This document shows, one piece after another, positions 15,594 to 23,916 of a stretch of 24,106 nt of DNA. Source of the DNA: Planctomycetaceae bacterium. Its GTDB lineage: Bacteria > Planctomycetota > Planctomycetia > Planctomycetales > Planctomycetaceae. Positions within the stretch are counted from its first letter, which is position 1. Every line of letters starts with the position of its first letter. Below the pieces are notes generated by a model. That model saw only the letters and a list, made by a program, of their open reading frames with translations, was not told the origin of the DNA and searched no databases. Both the position numbers and the translations under genes were made by a program. The stretch spans positions 1 to 24,106 of the forward strand of contig JALQWE010000004.1 in the NCBI GenBank assembly GCA_023258825.1, written 5' to 3'.

Positions 15594-17093
15594 CTATGGA
15601 AGATCAGTCGTCCCCATCAGGAATCGATCCACTTCACGAGCGGCTCCACGGCCCTCATTGATGGCCCAGACCACAAGGCTCTGACCACGACGACAGTCAC
15701 CCGCCACAAAAACGCGAGGATTGCTGGTCGTGAACTTTTCGTGCTCACCTTCCAGCCAGCTCATCCCGCCACGTCCCTCTTTCAGTCGAACACCCAGCTG
15801 CTCAGCAACAGAATGCTCCGGACCAAGGAAGCCAAGCGCCAGAAATACGAGGTCAGCAGGGTACTCTTTTTCTGTGCCCGGGATCGGTACAAACGGAGGC
15901 CCGCCTTCCGTCATCGTCTGCCAGTCGACTTCGATAGTCCTGATCGCTTTCACGTTGCCATGGCCGTCGTCCACAAACTCAACCGTCTGTACGGCAAACT
16001 GTCGCGGATCTTCACCAAACTTCGCAGCCGCCTCTTCGTGACCATAGTCAACACGGTAAACCCGAGGCCACTGGGGCCACGGATTGTTTGGCGCGCGATG
16101 CAACGGTGGCTTTTCAACAATCTCAAAGTTCACCAGTGAGCGACAGCCATGACGCACAGATGTGCCGATGCAGTCGTTCCCCGTGTCACCACCACCAATC
16201 ACGACGACATGCTTGTCCTTCGCACTGATGTACTGACCATCAGCCAGTCCACTGTCCAGCAGACTTCGCGTGTTCTGCCGCAGAAAGTCCATCGCGAAAT
16301 GAACCCCCTTCAACTGGCGACCCGGAATCGGCAGATCGCGCGGCCGCGTTGCACCCGTCGCAATCACCACCGCGTCAAAGTCCTCCAGCAACTGACTGCC
16401 CGGAACGTCACGACCCACGGTCATCCCCGTGAAGAACGTAATCCCTTCCTGCTCCATGATCCGAATGCGTCGGTCAACAACCTCACGCTTGTCCAGTTTC
16501 ATGTTCGGAATGCCGTACATCAGCAAACCGCCAACCCGATCGTCACGCTCATAGACCGTGACCCAGTGGCCAGCCTTGTTCAACTGCGCTGCTGCTGCCA
16601 GCCCCGCCGGGCCCGAACCAATCACCGCCACCTTTTTTCCAGTCCGCATCTGCGGAGGCTCTGGTACAACCCAACCCATCTCAAAGGCATGATCGATGAT
16701 CGAACATTCGATGTTCTTGATCGTCACCGGAGGGTCGTTCACTCCCACACAACAAGACCCCTCACACGGAGCCGGACACACCCGCCCAGTGAACTCCGGG
16801 AAATTGTTGGTCTTGTGCAGGCGATCCAGCGCATCACGCCAACGCCCCTGATAAACCAGATCGTTCCACTCCGGAATCAGATTGTTGATCGGACAACCTG
16901 ATGCCATGTTGGCCATCAAATCACCCGTATGACAGAAAGGAACACCACAGTCCATGCAACGAGCACCCTGGATCTTCAAATCCGTTTCCGACATGTGCTC
17001 GTGGAATTCCTTCCAGTCCATCACTCGCAGTAATGGCTCCCGATCCGCCGGTACCTGCCGCGCATATTCCTTGAAGCCCGTTGGCTTGCCCAT
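15594..17093 (-). CDS. gltD: Glutamate synthase (NADPH) small subunit GltD
   Basis: This flavoprotein passes electrons from NADPH to the large subunit GltB for glutamate formation from glutamine and 2-oxoglutarate. Cysteines for the N-terminal 4Fe-4S clusters are in ARCMDCGVPFCHTG (Cys46, 49, 54), GCPINN (Cys67) and CPAPCEGSC (Cys106, 110, 114). The FAD loop is VIGSGPAGLA (about 157-166), followed by GGLLMYGIPNMKLDK. The NADPH-binding VVVIGGGDTGNDCIG comes later, and FVAGDCRRGQSLVVWAI near the C terminus is the second FAD contact. Length of 499 residues is normal for the full subunit. The ATG at 17093 is the natural start. gltB is not in the window; the upstream neighbour is the MoxR operon end, so gltD appears to be a single-gene unit. 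Confidence 0.95.
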   Translation of the reverse strand: MGKPTGFKEYARQVPADREPLLRVMDWKEFHEHMSETDLKIQGARCMDCGVPFCHTGDLMANMASGCPINNLIPEWNDLVYQGRWRDALDRLHKTNNFPEFTGRVCPAPCEGSCCVGVNDPPVTIKNIECSIIDHAFEMGWVVPEPPQMRTGKKVAVIGSGPAGLAAAAQLNKAGHWVTVYERDDRVGGLLMYGIPNMKLDKREVVDRRIRIMEQEGITFFTGMTVGRDVPGSQLLEDFDAVVIATGATRPRDLPIPGRQLKGVHFAMDFLRQNTRSLLDSGLADGQYISAKDKHVVVIGGGDTGNDCIGTSVRHGCRSLVNFEIVEKPPLHRAPNNPWPQWPRVYRVDYGHEEAAAKFGEDPRQFAVQTVEFVDDGHGNVKAIRTIEVDWQTMTEGGPPFVPIPGTEKEYPADLVFLALGFLGPEHSVAEQLGVRLKEGRGGMSWLEGEHEKFTTSNPRVFVAGDCRRGQSLVVWAINEGRGAAREVDRFLMGTTDLP

Positions 17094-17391
17094 GACTTTT
17101 TACTTTCCAGACAACATCTTTACATTTCGCCCGAAGTGATCCATCTGCCACTCCGCGTGCGTTGACAGAAGATATAATGCAAAAAGCGGGGCGATTCGAG
17201 TGGAACACGGGTGTGCGTAAGAAATCCGGAGATTTTCATGGATCCGGAATTCCCAAAAATGAAAACCCCGCGATTTTGATGGACTCTGCTCGCTGCTCTT
17301 GCCCCAAAAGTTCGCGGCAATTGCCAAAAACACGCAACGCGCAAATCCCGCCCACTCAACAGCTCCGTCCGTTCACAACTCCCCCACCCCA
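17094..17391. other. 298-base spacer upstream of gltD
   Basis: This should hold the gltD promoter and the end of the MoxR operon transcript. I see TATAAT-like sequence at 17173-17178 but no properly spaced partner on either strand. A perfect GGCAATTGCC palindrome is at 17316-17325. No gene is supported. Confidence 0.45.
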
Positions 17392-18702
17392 TCACATCAG
17401 ATTCCGTGCCTTGGCACCCAGATACCCGTTGATCAACCGCTCCGTCAGTAACTCCGGTGGCGTGTCAATCAACAGCACTCCCGATTCCCGCAACAACGCC
17501 GCTTCCCGAGCCTGCCCCGACAAGATCTCTGCCGCCGCCGCCGTGCGATAGGCCCCCAGATCCGATTCCGGAATCTCATCAGCCATCAAACGCAGTCCCG
17601 AATCCTGCAGCAGCACACACAACGGCAAATAAGGCAGACTTCGCAGCCGCAAACTCTCGCCAATCACCCGCAACTGCAGCTCGTCCGTCACGAACGTAAT
17701 CAAAACCACCAGCGCCCGCTTCCGCTGCACTCGCGTCAGATATTCAAACGCCAGACTGTAGTCCGACACCGCCGTCGATGCCTGCAGGTCATACGCCGAC
17801 CGCAGGATCTGCTGAATCCCCGGCTTTCCCCGCACCGGCCGGACATACCGTTCAATCTTCTCTGAAAATGCCAGCATCGACACGTTGTCGCCCTGGCCCA
17901 GCGCAATGTGGCTGAGCATGATCGCTGAGTTCAATGCGAGGTCAAGAAAACTCACACCACCCGATTCGTTCCGCATGAACCGTCCGCAATCCACCATGAT
18001 CACCAGACTCTGATTCCGCTCCACGTTGAACTCGCGGCTAATCAACTGCCGGTGACGAGATGTCGCTTTCCAGTCCACCCTGCGAATCTCATCCCCATGC
18101 CGATACTCCCGCAGACGCTCAAACTCACGTCCCTGCCCGGGCATCCGCATGATCCGCACGCCCATCTCAACCAGTCGGTTCCGGCGAGCCAGCAATTCAT
18201 AGCGGTAAACCGCACGCACGTCCGGGTAAATTCTCAGCGGCGTTTTCAGAGGCCGCACCTGCTGCCGTGTCCACAATCCCAGCCTCGTCGGAAATCGCAG
18301 ATGAACCTCCGGCATTTCGGACGCCCCGCGACGCGATGGCGTCACCGAATACTGCACCTCCTTTTCCTCGCCAGCTCCCAGTCGCAGCGTCTGCGGCAGT
18401 CCACCAACCACACAGTACGGTCCCGCGTCGTCATGAATCGTCAACGCTAATGGAAAGGATGATCGATTCCGTACCTGCATCGTCGCCGGATTACTCGCCG
18501 CGACACTCAGCACTTCCGATATCACCCGACGCAGTTCCACTTCTTCAGGTCCCGGACTGATCAGCAAGTCCAGCATTGCCACCGCAGCCAGCACCACATT
18601 CAGCAACAATCCGATGTCTGCAATCGTCCGGTTCACCGAGGACAGCAGCAAGGGCACGGTCAGCAATGCAGCAAGCAGAACCAGTCGCCGTGATGGAATC
18701 AT
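17392..18702 (-). CDS. DUF58 domain protein (MoxR-associated, vWA-like)
   Basis: The 436-residue product has two N-terminal hydrophobic segments (about 7-21 and 30-48), then a beta-rich extracytoplasmic-type stretch (about 55-160). The DUF58 signature REYRHGDEIRRVDWKATSR is at about 198-216. A vWA-like fold follows, with VIMVDCGRFM (234-243) and LVVLITFVTDE resembling metal-ion-dependent adhesion strands. DUF58 proteins nearly always sit beside MoxR ATPases, which are thought to remodel or activate them. The ATG at 18702 overlaps the moxR stop by four bases, and GGAGG lies 10 bases upstream. It is the last gene of the operon. Confidence 0.9.
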   Translation of the reverse strand: MIPSRRLVLLAALLTVPLLLSSVNRTIADIGLLLNVVLAAVAMLDLLISPGPEEVELRRVISEVLSVAASNPATMQVRNRSSFPLALTIHDDAGPYCVVGGLPQTLRLGAGEEKEVQYSVTPSRRGASEMPEVHLRFPTRLGLWTRQQVRPLKTPLRIYPDVRAVYRYELLARRNRLVEMGVRIMRMPGQGREFERLREYRHGDEIRRVDWKATSRHRQLISREFNVERNQSLVIMVDCGRFMRNESGGVSFLDLALNSAIMLSHIALGQGDNVSMLAFSEKIERYVRPVRGKPGIQQILRSAYDLQASTAVSDYSLAFEYLTRVQRKRALVVLITFVTDELQLRVIGESLRLRSLPYLPLCVLLQDSGLRLMADEIPESDLGAYRTAAAAEILSGQAREAALLRESGVLLIDTPPELLTERLINGYLGAKARNLM

Positions 18703-19658
18703 CGCTTCGGCGCCTCCACGCTCTCCAGAATGGCCCGTATCGTCTCGTCCGGTGTCACACCTTCCAACTCAGCCTCCGGACGCAGTCGAATCCGGTGCCG
18801 AAGAATCCACGGAGCCAGCTCCTTGATGTCATCCGGTGTCACAAAGTCCCGGCCCCGACAGGCAGCCAGTGTCCGCGACGCAATCAACATGTTGACTCCC
18901 GCTCGCGGACTGGGACCAATCGTCACTGTGCCCCACGAACGACATGCCCCCAGAATGCTCACGATGTACTGCAACAGCTCCGGCTCCACAATCACCGATT
19001 TCACAGTCTGCTGAATCAACAGGACCGTCTCCGCTTCCACAATCGGGCGCAGTTGAAAGTCCGCCGAACTCCGTGGATCCCGCCCCGCTGCGTAATGCCC
19101 CAGAATGTCCGCCTCATCCGCCGGCGCCGGGTAATCCACCAGCAACTTGAACATGAATCGATCCACCTGCGCCTCCGGCAATGGATACGTTCCCTCATGC
19201 TCAATCGGATTCTGAGTCGCTATGACCAGAAATGGACGAGGCAGGCGGTGCGTCTTCCCATCCACACTCACCTGATGCTCCTGCATCACTTCCAGTAAGG
19301 CAGACTGTGTCTTCGGGGGCGCACGATTGATCTCATCCGTCAGCAGCAGATTCGTAAAGACCGGCCCCTCGTTGAACGTGAAGACCTGCTGCTTCATGTC
19401 GTATATGCTGTGCCCCGTCAAATCCGATGGCATCAGGTCCGGTGTGAACTGCACGCGCCGGAAACTACACGAGACCGTCCCGGCCAGAACGTTGACCAGC
19501 AAAGTCTTCCCCAGTCCCGGTGGCCCTTCAATCAGAACGCTGCCCTCGGAAAACAAGGCCACAATCACGCCCTCAATCAATTCCTGCTGGCCGATCACCA
19601 CCCGCGAAATCTGGGCCTGCACCGCCTCAAATAAGGACTTCACTTCACTCAGTTGCAT
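18699..19658 (-). CDS. MoxR-family AAA+ ATPase
   Basis: The 319-residue product is a cytoplasmic AAA+ chaperone-like ATPase of the MoxR group. Walker A is GPPGLGKT (45-52), Walker B LLLTDEINRA (about 104-113), followed by PPKTQSALLEVMQE, the sensor-1 segment FLVIATQNPIEHEGTYPLPEAQ (in part), and DRFMFKL. The C-terminal lid has PRAGVNMLIASRTLAA and VTPDDIKELAPWIL. The ATG at 19658 has AGGAAAG at good spacing; an upstream in-frame start at 19706 would add 16 residues but lacks this. It follows the DUF4350 gene after 68 bases and overlaps the DUF58 gene by ATGA. Confidence 0.94.
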   Translation of the reverse strand: MQLSEVKSLFEAVQAQISRVVIGQQELIEGVIVALFSEGSVLIEGPPGLGKTLLVNVLAGTVSCSFRRVQFTPDLMPSDLTGHSIYDMKQQVFTFNEGPVFTNLLLTDEINRAPPKTQSALLEVMQEHQVSVDGKTHRLPRPFLVIATQNPIEHEGTYPLPEAQVDRFMFKLLVDYPAPADEADILGHYAAGRDPRSSADFQLRPIVEAETVLLIQQTVKSVIVEPELLQYIVSILGACRSWGTVTIGPSPRAGVNMLIASRTLAACRGRDFVTPDDIKELAPWILRHRIRLRPEAELEGVTPDETIRAILESVEAPKR

Positions 19659-19726
19659 TGGTCTTTCCTGTTCCTGCTTCCTGAAAACACGCCCCACCCA
19701 CATCAACCTGCACCGACATTCTGAGG

Positions 19727-21205
19727 CTACTTAGCTGCCGATCTGCCCGCTACAGGCTCTGCGTGCCGGCCCCGAATTCCACTCAGTCGCTGCTGCAGAC
19801 GGCACAGCCAACGAACCGCACGCGCCGCTGATACAGGCGCAACACGCTCCGCCGATGCCAACGTCCGGATGTCCGCCAGCTCCCGCCGAATCTCGTCCGC
19901 AGACATCCCAGTTCTCGCCACTAACCCCTCCGTATCGTCCAGCCGAACAAGACTTCCATGCCGACGACGCAGCTGATTACTGACATACTCAAGATACCCG
20001 CGAACGACCGTCCCCCCATCATTCAACTGGTACTGCAGATTTCCCACAGCCTCAGCACTCTCGGATAAGGCCCGACGCTGATCCGTCATGCGGTTACGCG
20101 CTGGCCCAAAGCGATAAAAGGACAGCCAGACTCCCAGAACAGCCACCAGCAGGATCTGCAAAGTCGCCAGTCGTAACGCCGGGCTCAGTAACGCACCCAC
20201 ACTCCGATAAGAGTCACTGGCGTTCAGGTATTCGCTGATCACCACCGGCATCCCCCCGACCAGCCCCCCCGCCGCAGCACTGTCCGTACGCATCCCTCGC
20301 TCCACCAGCCTGACCACCAGACGACAGTTCAAGGGCTGCACCAAACTCCGGTTCGAAAACACATCCGGACTGGCACTCACCACAATCCAGCCACGACCGT
20401 GACGACGGACAGCCACCTGCACACTTCCGGACTCGTCCGTCACCAGTGTCTCCCAGTCCTCTCCCTGTGTGTTCACGATCGCGCGCGAGTAAAAACGGAC
20501 GGATCCCTCAATCAGGGAACTACCAGCCGTCAACAGCATTGCACGCCGCAAATTTCCCGCAGTCGTGACCGCGGGGCCGTTCTGCGCCCCTGAACCGGAA
20601 CCCCCGGACGTCGTCGATTCTGCGGTCCCCGAGTCCACCTGGCCGTCAGCATTCGGCGGTGTCTCTGATGCCGTCACTGCCCCGGCTTCTTCCACAGGCC
20701 CCTCACCGCTGCCACCCGACGGGACATCCCCGTTTTCAGAACTCCCCGCCCCCGCTGCTGGACCAGGCCCCACCACGGGACTCGTCGCAATCGCAGACGT
20801 CACCGACGAATTCAACGCCGCATCAGGCCGCTCAGATGTGGAAATGTGCAACGGAGCCAACGATGTCTCCGGGCTGTCATAGCCAGGGGCGAAAATCAAA
20901 CACCCTCCGTCACTGACAAATCGCGACAATTCCAACTGTTCCGCTTCCGTCGGTGAACGATCAGCCCCCGCAAGCAGCAACACACTCGGCTGCTGAGGAA
21001 TCAAACGGCCCGTCTCACGTCGCACGTCCGGAAACAACGCCGACAGAACTCGATAGACACCCAGCTTTCCATCCACCGCATTACTGTACGAATCTGTCGC
21101 AGACCCGTTGTCTCCCGGGATCCACCAGAATTGCAGCAACACCAGCAGGACGGCCACCGTGATCCATGTCACGTCAGACCGAGACAGTCGGCGTTTCTTC
21201 TTCAC
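19727..21205 (-). CDS. DUF4350 domain membrane protein with long Ser/Gly-rich linker
   Basis: The 492-residue product has an N-terminal membrane anchor (about 13-29) after a basic start KKKRR. A DUF4350-type domain follows: SNAVDGKLGVYRVLSALF, then SVLLLAGADRSPTEAE and LSRFVSDGGCLIFAPGY, a Rossmann-like, glutamine-amidotransferase-like fold. Residues about 130-217 are a low-complexity Ser/Gly/Pro/Ala/Glu linker that splits the domain. RGWIVVSASPDVFSN resumes it. A second membrane helix (about 346-364) precedes a cytoplasmic C-terminal part with YLEYVSNQLRRRHG. DUF4350 genes are usual partners of MoxR and DUF4129. The start is GTG at 21205, with AGGGAG 6 bases upstream, inside the end of the DUF4129 gene (32-base overlap). 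Confidence 0.85.
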   Translation of the reverse strand: MKKKRRLSRSDVTWITVAVLLVLLQFWWIPGDNGSATDSYSNAVDGKLGVYRVLSALFPDVRRETGRLIPQQPSVLLLAGADRSPTEAEQLELSRFVSDGGCLIFAPGYDSPETSLAPLHISTSERPDAALNSSVTSAIATSPVVGPGPAAGAGSSENGDVPSGGSGEGPVEEAGAVTASETPPNADGQVDSGTAESTTSGGSGSGAQNGPAVTTAGNLRRAMLLTAGSSLIEGSVRFYSRAIVNTQGEDWETLVTDESGSVQVAVRRHGRGWIVVSASPDVFSNRSLVQPLNCRLVVRLVERGMRTDSAAAGGLVGGMPVVISEYLNASDSYRSVGALLSPALRLATLQILLVAVLGVWLSFYRFGPARNRMTDQRRALSESAEAVGNLQYQLNDGGTVVRGYLEYVSNQLRRRHGSLVRLDDTEGLVARTGMSADEIRRELADIRTLASAERVAPVSAARAVRWLCRLQQRLSGIRGRHAEPVAGRSAAK

Positions 21206-22103
21206 GGAAGGCTCCCTGAAACTCGATCAGACAGGTTTCAAACATTTCCTGCGTCGGTTGACGACGCCCAAAATACACAAGCTCAAACTGCGAGGCGGTC
21301 GCGACCCACGCCTGACGCTTCTCCGGCCGCCGCCAGATGCTGCGGTAATAGTCCCGATTCGTCAGGCCGCGACGAAAACGAATCACGGACGAACGCTCCA
21401 GCCAACTCATACTCCCCAGCAGCAACTCACGAATCGCCGCCCGGTAATCGCCACCCGCCGCCAGCCTCATTGCACGCGACTCATAAACTGCCGGTGGTAG
21501 CTCGCCCGGTGCCACCGTAATCTCACTGACATCCTCTGCCAACTGACCAGCATGAGTCATCGCAAAAACCTGCTGCCTGTCTCGTTTCCTGATCACTCGC
21601 GCAACGACCAGAGTCACGAAGACCAGCACCACAAGTAACACCGATACCACAAGTGTCTGACTGCCAAGTGATGCCATCAGGCGAAAAAACTCCGCCGTCG
21701 ACTCCACCACAGAACTCCACCACGAACCTGTTTCCCCTGCGTCCCACGTTCCACGTGGACTCGGCTTAAACAAATCACCAAACATCCACTGAAAAACGTC
21801 CCCGATGCGCTGACCAAGTGCAGACAGTTGCTCCCCAAACCAACGCAGTGCCGATGCCACAAAGCCCTTGTCACTCGCTGAATCCGACGTCGGAGATTCC
21901 TGAACCCGGCGACGCAACGACCGAAAATCCGGAGATTCCAGCACTTGACGACTCACCCGGTCAATCACGTCGTCCGTGATCCCCTCACTCGCCGCCGCCG
22001 GACCACCCACCATACACATCAGACCGAACACCACCAGCGCCAGTCGCACCCTACGGCACGCTCGCTGCCATCCTCCAGCATCGCCTCGCTCAGTGTCCGT
22101 CAT
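21174..22103 (-). CDS. DUF4129 domain membrane protein
   Basis: The 309-residue product starts with a signal-like hydrophobic segment (about 20-38, ending GGPAAAS). A periplasmic-type region with many Ser/Arg residues follows. One membrane helix is at about 149-170, followed by the basic stop-transfer RKRDR. The cytoplasmic C-terminal DUF4129 domain spans about 208-290, with GDYRAAIRELLLGSMSWLER and RFRRGLTNRDYYR as the family signature. The ATG at 22103 overlaps the previous gene by ATGA and has GGAG 9 bases upstream. DUF4129 proteins recur in MoxR/DUF58 operons and in some transglutaminase-like proteins; their biochemical role is not established. Confidence 0.87.
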   Translation of the reverse strand: MTDTERGDAGGWQRACRRVRLALVVFGLMCMVGGPAAASEGITDDVIDRVSRQVLESPDFRSLRRRVQESPTSDSASDKGFVASALRWFGEQLSALGQRIGDVFQWMFGDLFKPSPRGTWDAGETGSWWSSVVESTAEFFRLMASLGSQTLVVSVLLVVLVFVTLVVARVIRKRDRQQVFAMTHAGQLAEDVSEITVAPGELPPAVYESRAMRLAAGGDYRAAIRELLLGSMSWLERSSVIRFRRGLTNRDYYRSIWRRPEKRQAWVATASQFELVYFGRRQPTQEMFETCLIEFQGAFREEETPTVSV

Positions 22104-22936
22104 GATGACTTCTCCAGTCGATGCGCTTCACTGCGTAACGTCACCTGCAGGTCCCAGCACTCACTGCGAATTCGCTGGTCCAGATAACAGAAAAACCAGG
22201 CCACCCGAATCAACGGATACGGTATCCAAACCGCCAGCTGCAGGCCCGTCAGAAACAACGGATCGTCCAGCAGCAACTGAACCAGAACATCGCCCCGCGA
22301 GGCACCGTCCGCAAAGATCCGCCCCAGAAACACTGGCCTGTTCAGCAGAGTCCCGCTCAGCAGATCCAGAATCACAAAAATCCCCGATGACAAGGCAGCC
22401 CAGTACCCCAGCAACTCTATCGCACTACCAAGGTTTCTCCGGTAACCACCATGGCCGGAAAGCCACGAAAGCCGCGCATGCAGATTCCGCAGCGATGTCT
22501 TCTCCAGAAACAAGACCTCCGGCAGATGCCCGACATAAGCCGTCACCAGCACCGCTGGAAGGACCAGACAAAAACCAGCCAGACACTGAAACAACCAGGC
22601 CACAACCACCGCCAGAAGCCACGCCGGAAACCGCCGGATCCAACCCCGAAATGCCTCCCGAAGTGAAATCGGTACCGCAAAGACCTGAGGCCCCAGGCAG
22701 ACCGTCAGTAAGGAACTGAAAATCGAACTGAACACCAGAAAAATCAGGATCGACGGCAACAACATGTCCGTTGTCAGCGATGTGAGCCCCCACACAAAAA
22801 AACAGGCAGGCACAGCGCACACCAGCCACAACCGCAGAATCGGTGAGAAAAACTCCCTCATAAACACGAACGACAGATCCACACACTCCGCAGCCGTCCG
22901 ACGCTCCACACTGACAATACAGTTTTCCACCTTCAT
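22100..22936 (-). CDS. Five- to six-helix integral membrane protein, unknown function
   Basis: The 278-residue product is almost all membrane: hydrophobic segments at about 33-54, 58-80, 104-137 (likely two), 170-194 and about 225-250. It has short loops and an arginine-rich C terminus. The ending FFCYLDQRIRSECWDLQ resembles the '.Y.D.RIR.EG.D' tail of several bacterial membrane families, such as the glycerophosphodiesterase membrane-domain type, but I cannot name the family with confidence. The ATG at 22936 is chosen because it overlaps the spoIIM-like stop by ATGA and has AGGGAG upstream; an earlier in-frame start at 22990 would overlap spoIIM by 58 bases. It lies between SpoIIM-like and DUF4129 genes. 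Confidence 0.8.
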   Translation of the reverse strand: MKVENCIVSVERRTAAECVDLSFVFMREFFSPILRLWLVCAVPACFFVWGLTSLTTDMLLPSILIFLVFSSIFSSLLTVCLGPQVFAVPISLREAFRGWIRRFPAWLLAVVVAWLFQCLAGFCLVLPAVLVTAYVGHLPEVLFLEKTSLRNLHARLSWLSGHGGYRRNLGSAIELLGYWAALSSGIFVILDLLSGTLLNRPVFLGRIFADGASRGDVLVQLLLDDPLFLTGLQLAVWIPYPLIRVAWFFCYLDQRIRSECWDLQVTLRSEAHRLEKSS

Positions 22937-23916
22937 TCGATGGCCCGCTCCCTGCCAGCCAGGGCCAGCCAGCAAATGACCATCAGCCACGAAAGACTCC
23001 CCACCAGATACTTAATGGCAGGGACAATCGGTAACGGTGAAAAATATCCCTCAATCACGGCCGCCAGCACCAGCATCGCCCCCGCACCCAGCGCCATCAG
23101 GAGTGATTCACGGCCATGAAACCGCAGTGAATCCAGGCGAGTCCGCTCACCAGGCATCAACAGGCCCTGCGCCAGTACAAACCCAGCCGCCCCGGCAATC
23201 ACAATCGCCGTCAACTCAAAAGATCCATGAGTAATCACGAAGCTGCTGAAGTTCGTCGATGCAGGCTCGCCCGCCGCCAGCATCGCCCCCTGCACCATTC
23301 CAATCGAAATCCCGTTCGACAGCAGCACATAACAGGTGCCGATTCCAGCCAGAGCCCCCAGGGCAAATGCACGAAACGCAATCCCCGTGTTGTTGTTCAC
23401 GTAAAAGCCAAACATAAAACTACGCTGGCCCGCGTATCTCCTGTCCGCATTCTCATACAAGGGTTTGCTGTAGCTCTCTATCGCCGTCCGAATCTCCTCC
23501 TCGCCACACACCAGCGCAGACAAGTCCGGACGCGTCAATCCCACGACAACTGAAACCAGCAGCGGGATCACAAACAAGGCAGTCGCCAGCAATAAAGGAC
23601 GCCAACGCCGCCGCAGCAACCGCGGAAACCCCACCGCCAGAAACTCCAGACACGCCGCCAGCCTGATCGGTGATGTCCGGTAAACACAATTGTGCCCCTG
23701 AGCCACCAGGTCGTTCAGATAACTCTCCAGTCGCACGCCCCATTCACGAGACTGCACCAGCGACAAATCATAACAAATCGATCGGTACAGCCGCGACAAC
23801 TCACTGACGTCCTGGCCTTTCCATGACCTGCGTCGAGTCGACTTCAGAGTCTGCAGCAGCACTTCAAAACGCTGCCAGTCGCCCTGACGCGACTTGATAA
23901 ATCGCTCACGGCTCAT
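22933..23916 (-). CDS. SpoIIM/DUF95-family integral membrane protein
   Basis: The 327-residue product belongs to the stage II sporulation protein M family. In sporulating Firmicutes SpoIIM is part of the DMP complex that removes septal peptidoglycan; in non-spore-formers the homologues are found with MoxR/RDD genes and have no settled role. About 100 cytoplasmic residues come first (SRERFIKSRQGDWQRFEVLL). Hydrophobic helices lie at about 105-127, 177-200, 232-253, 270-291 and 305-322. The family signatures FYVNNNTGIAFRAFALG and ITHGSFELTAIVIAGAAG are intact. The ATG at 23916 has AGGAAG 8 bases upstream. It overlaps the preceding partial gene by ATGA. Confidence 0.9.
   Translation of the reverse strand: MSRERFIKSRQGDWQRFEVLLQTLKSTRRRSWKGQDVSELSRLYRSICYDLSLVQSREWGVRLESYLNDLVAQGHNCVYRTSPIRLAACLEFLAVGFPRLLRRRWRPLLLATALFVIPLLVSVVVGLTRPDLSALVCGEEEIRTAIESYSKPLYENADRRYAGQRSFMFGFYVNNNTGIAFRAFALGALAGIGTCYVLLSNGISIGMVQGAMLAAGEPASTNFSSFVITHGSFELTAIVIAGAAGFVLAQGLLMPGERTRLDSLRFHGRESLLMALGAGAMLVLAAVIEGYFSPLPIVPAIKYLVGSLSWLMVICWLALAGRERAIE

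Noticed and set aside
17162..17178. TTGACA followed by TATAAT on the plus strand
   Set aside because: The spacing is only 5 bases and there is no plus-strand gene downstream, so it is not a sigma-70-type promoter.
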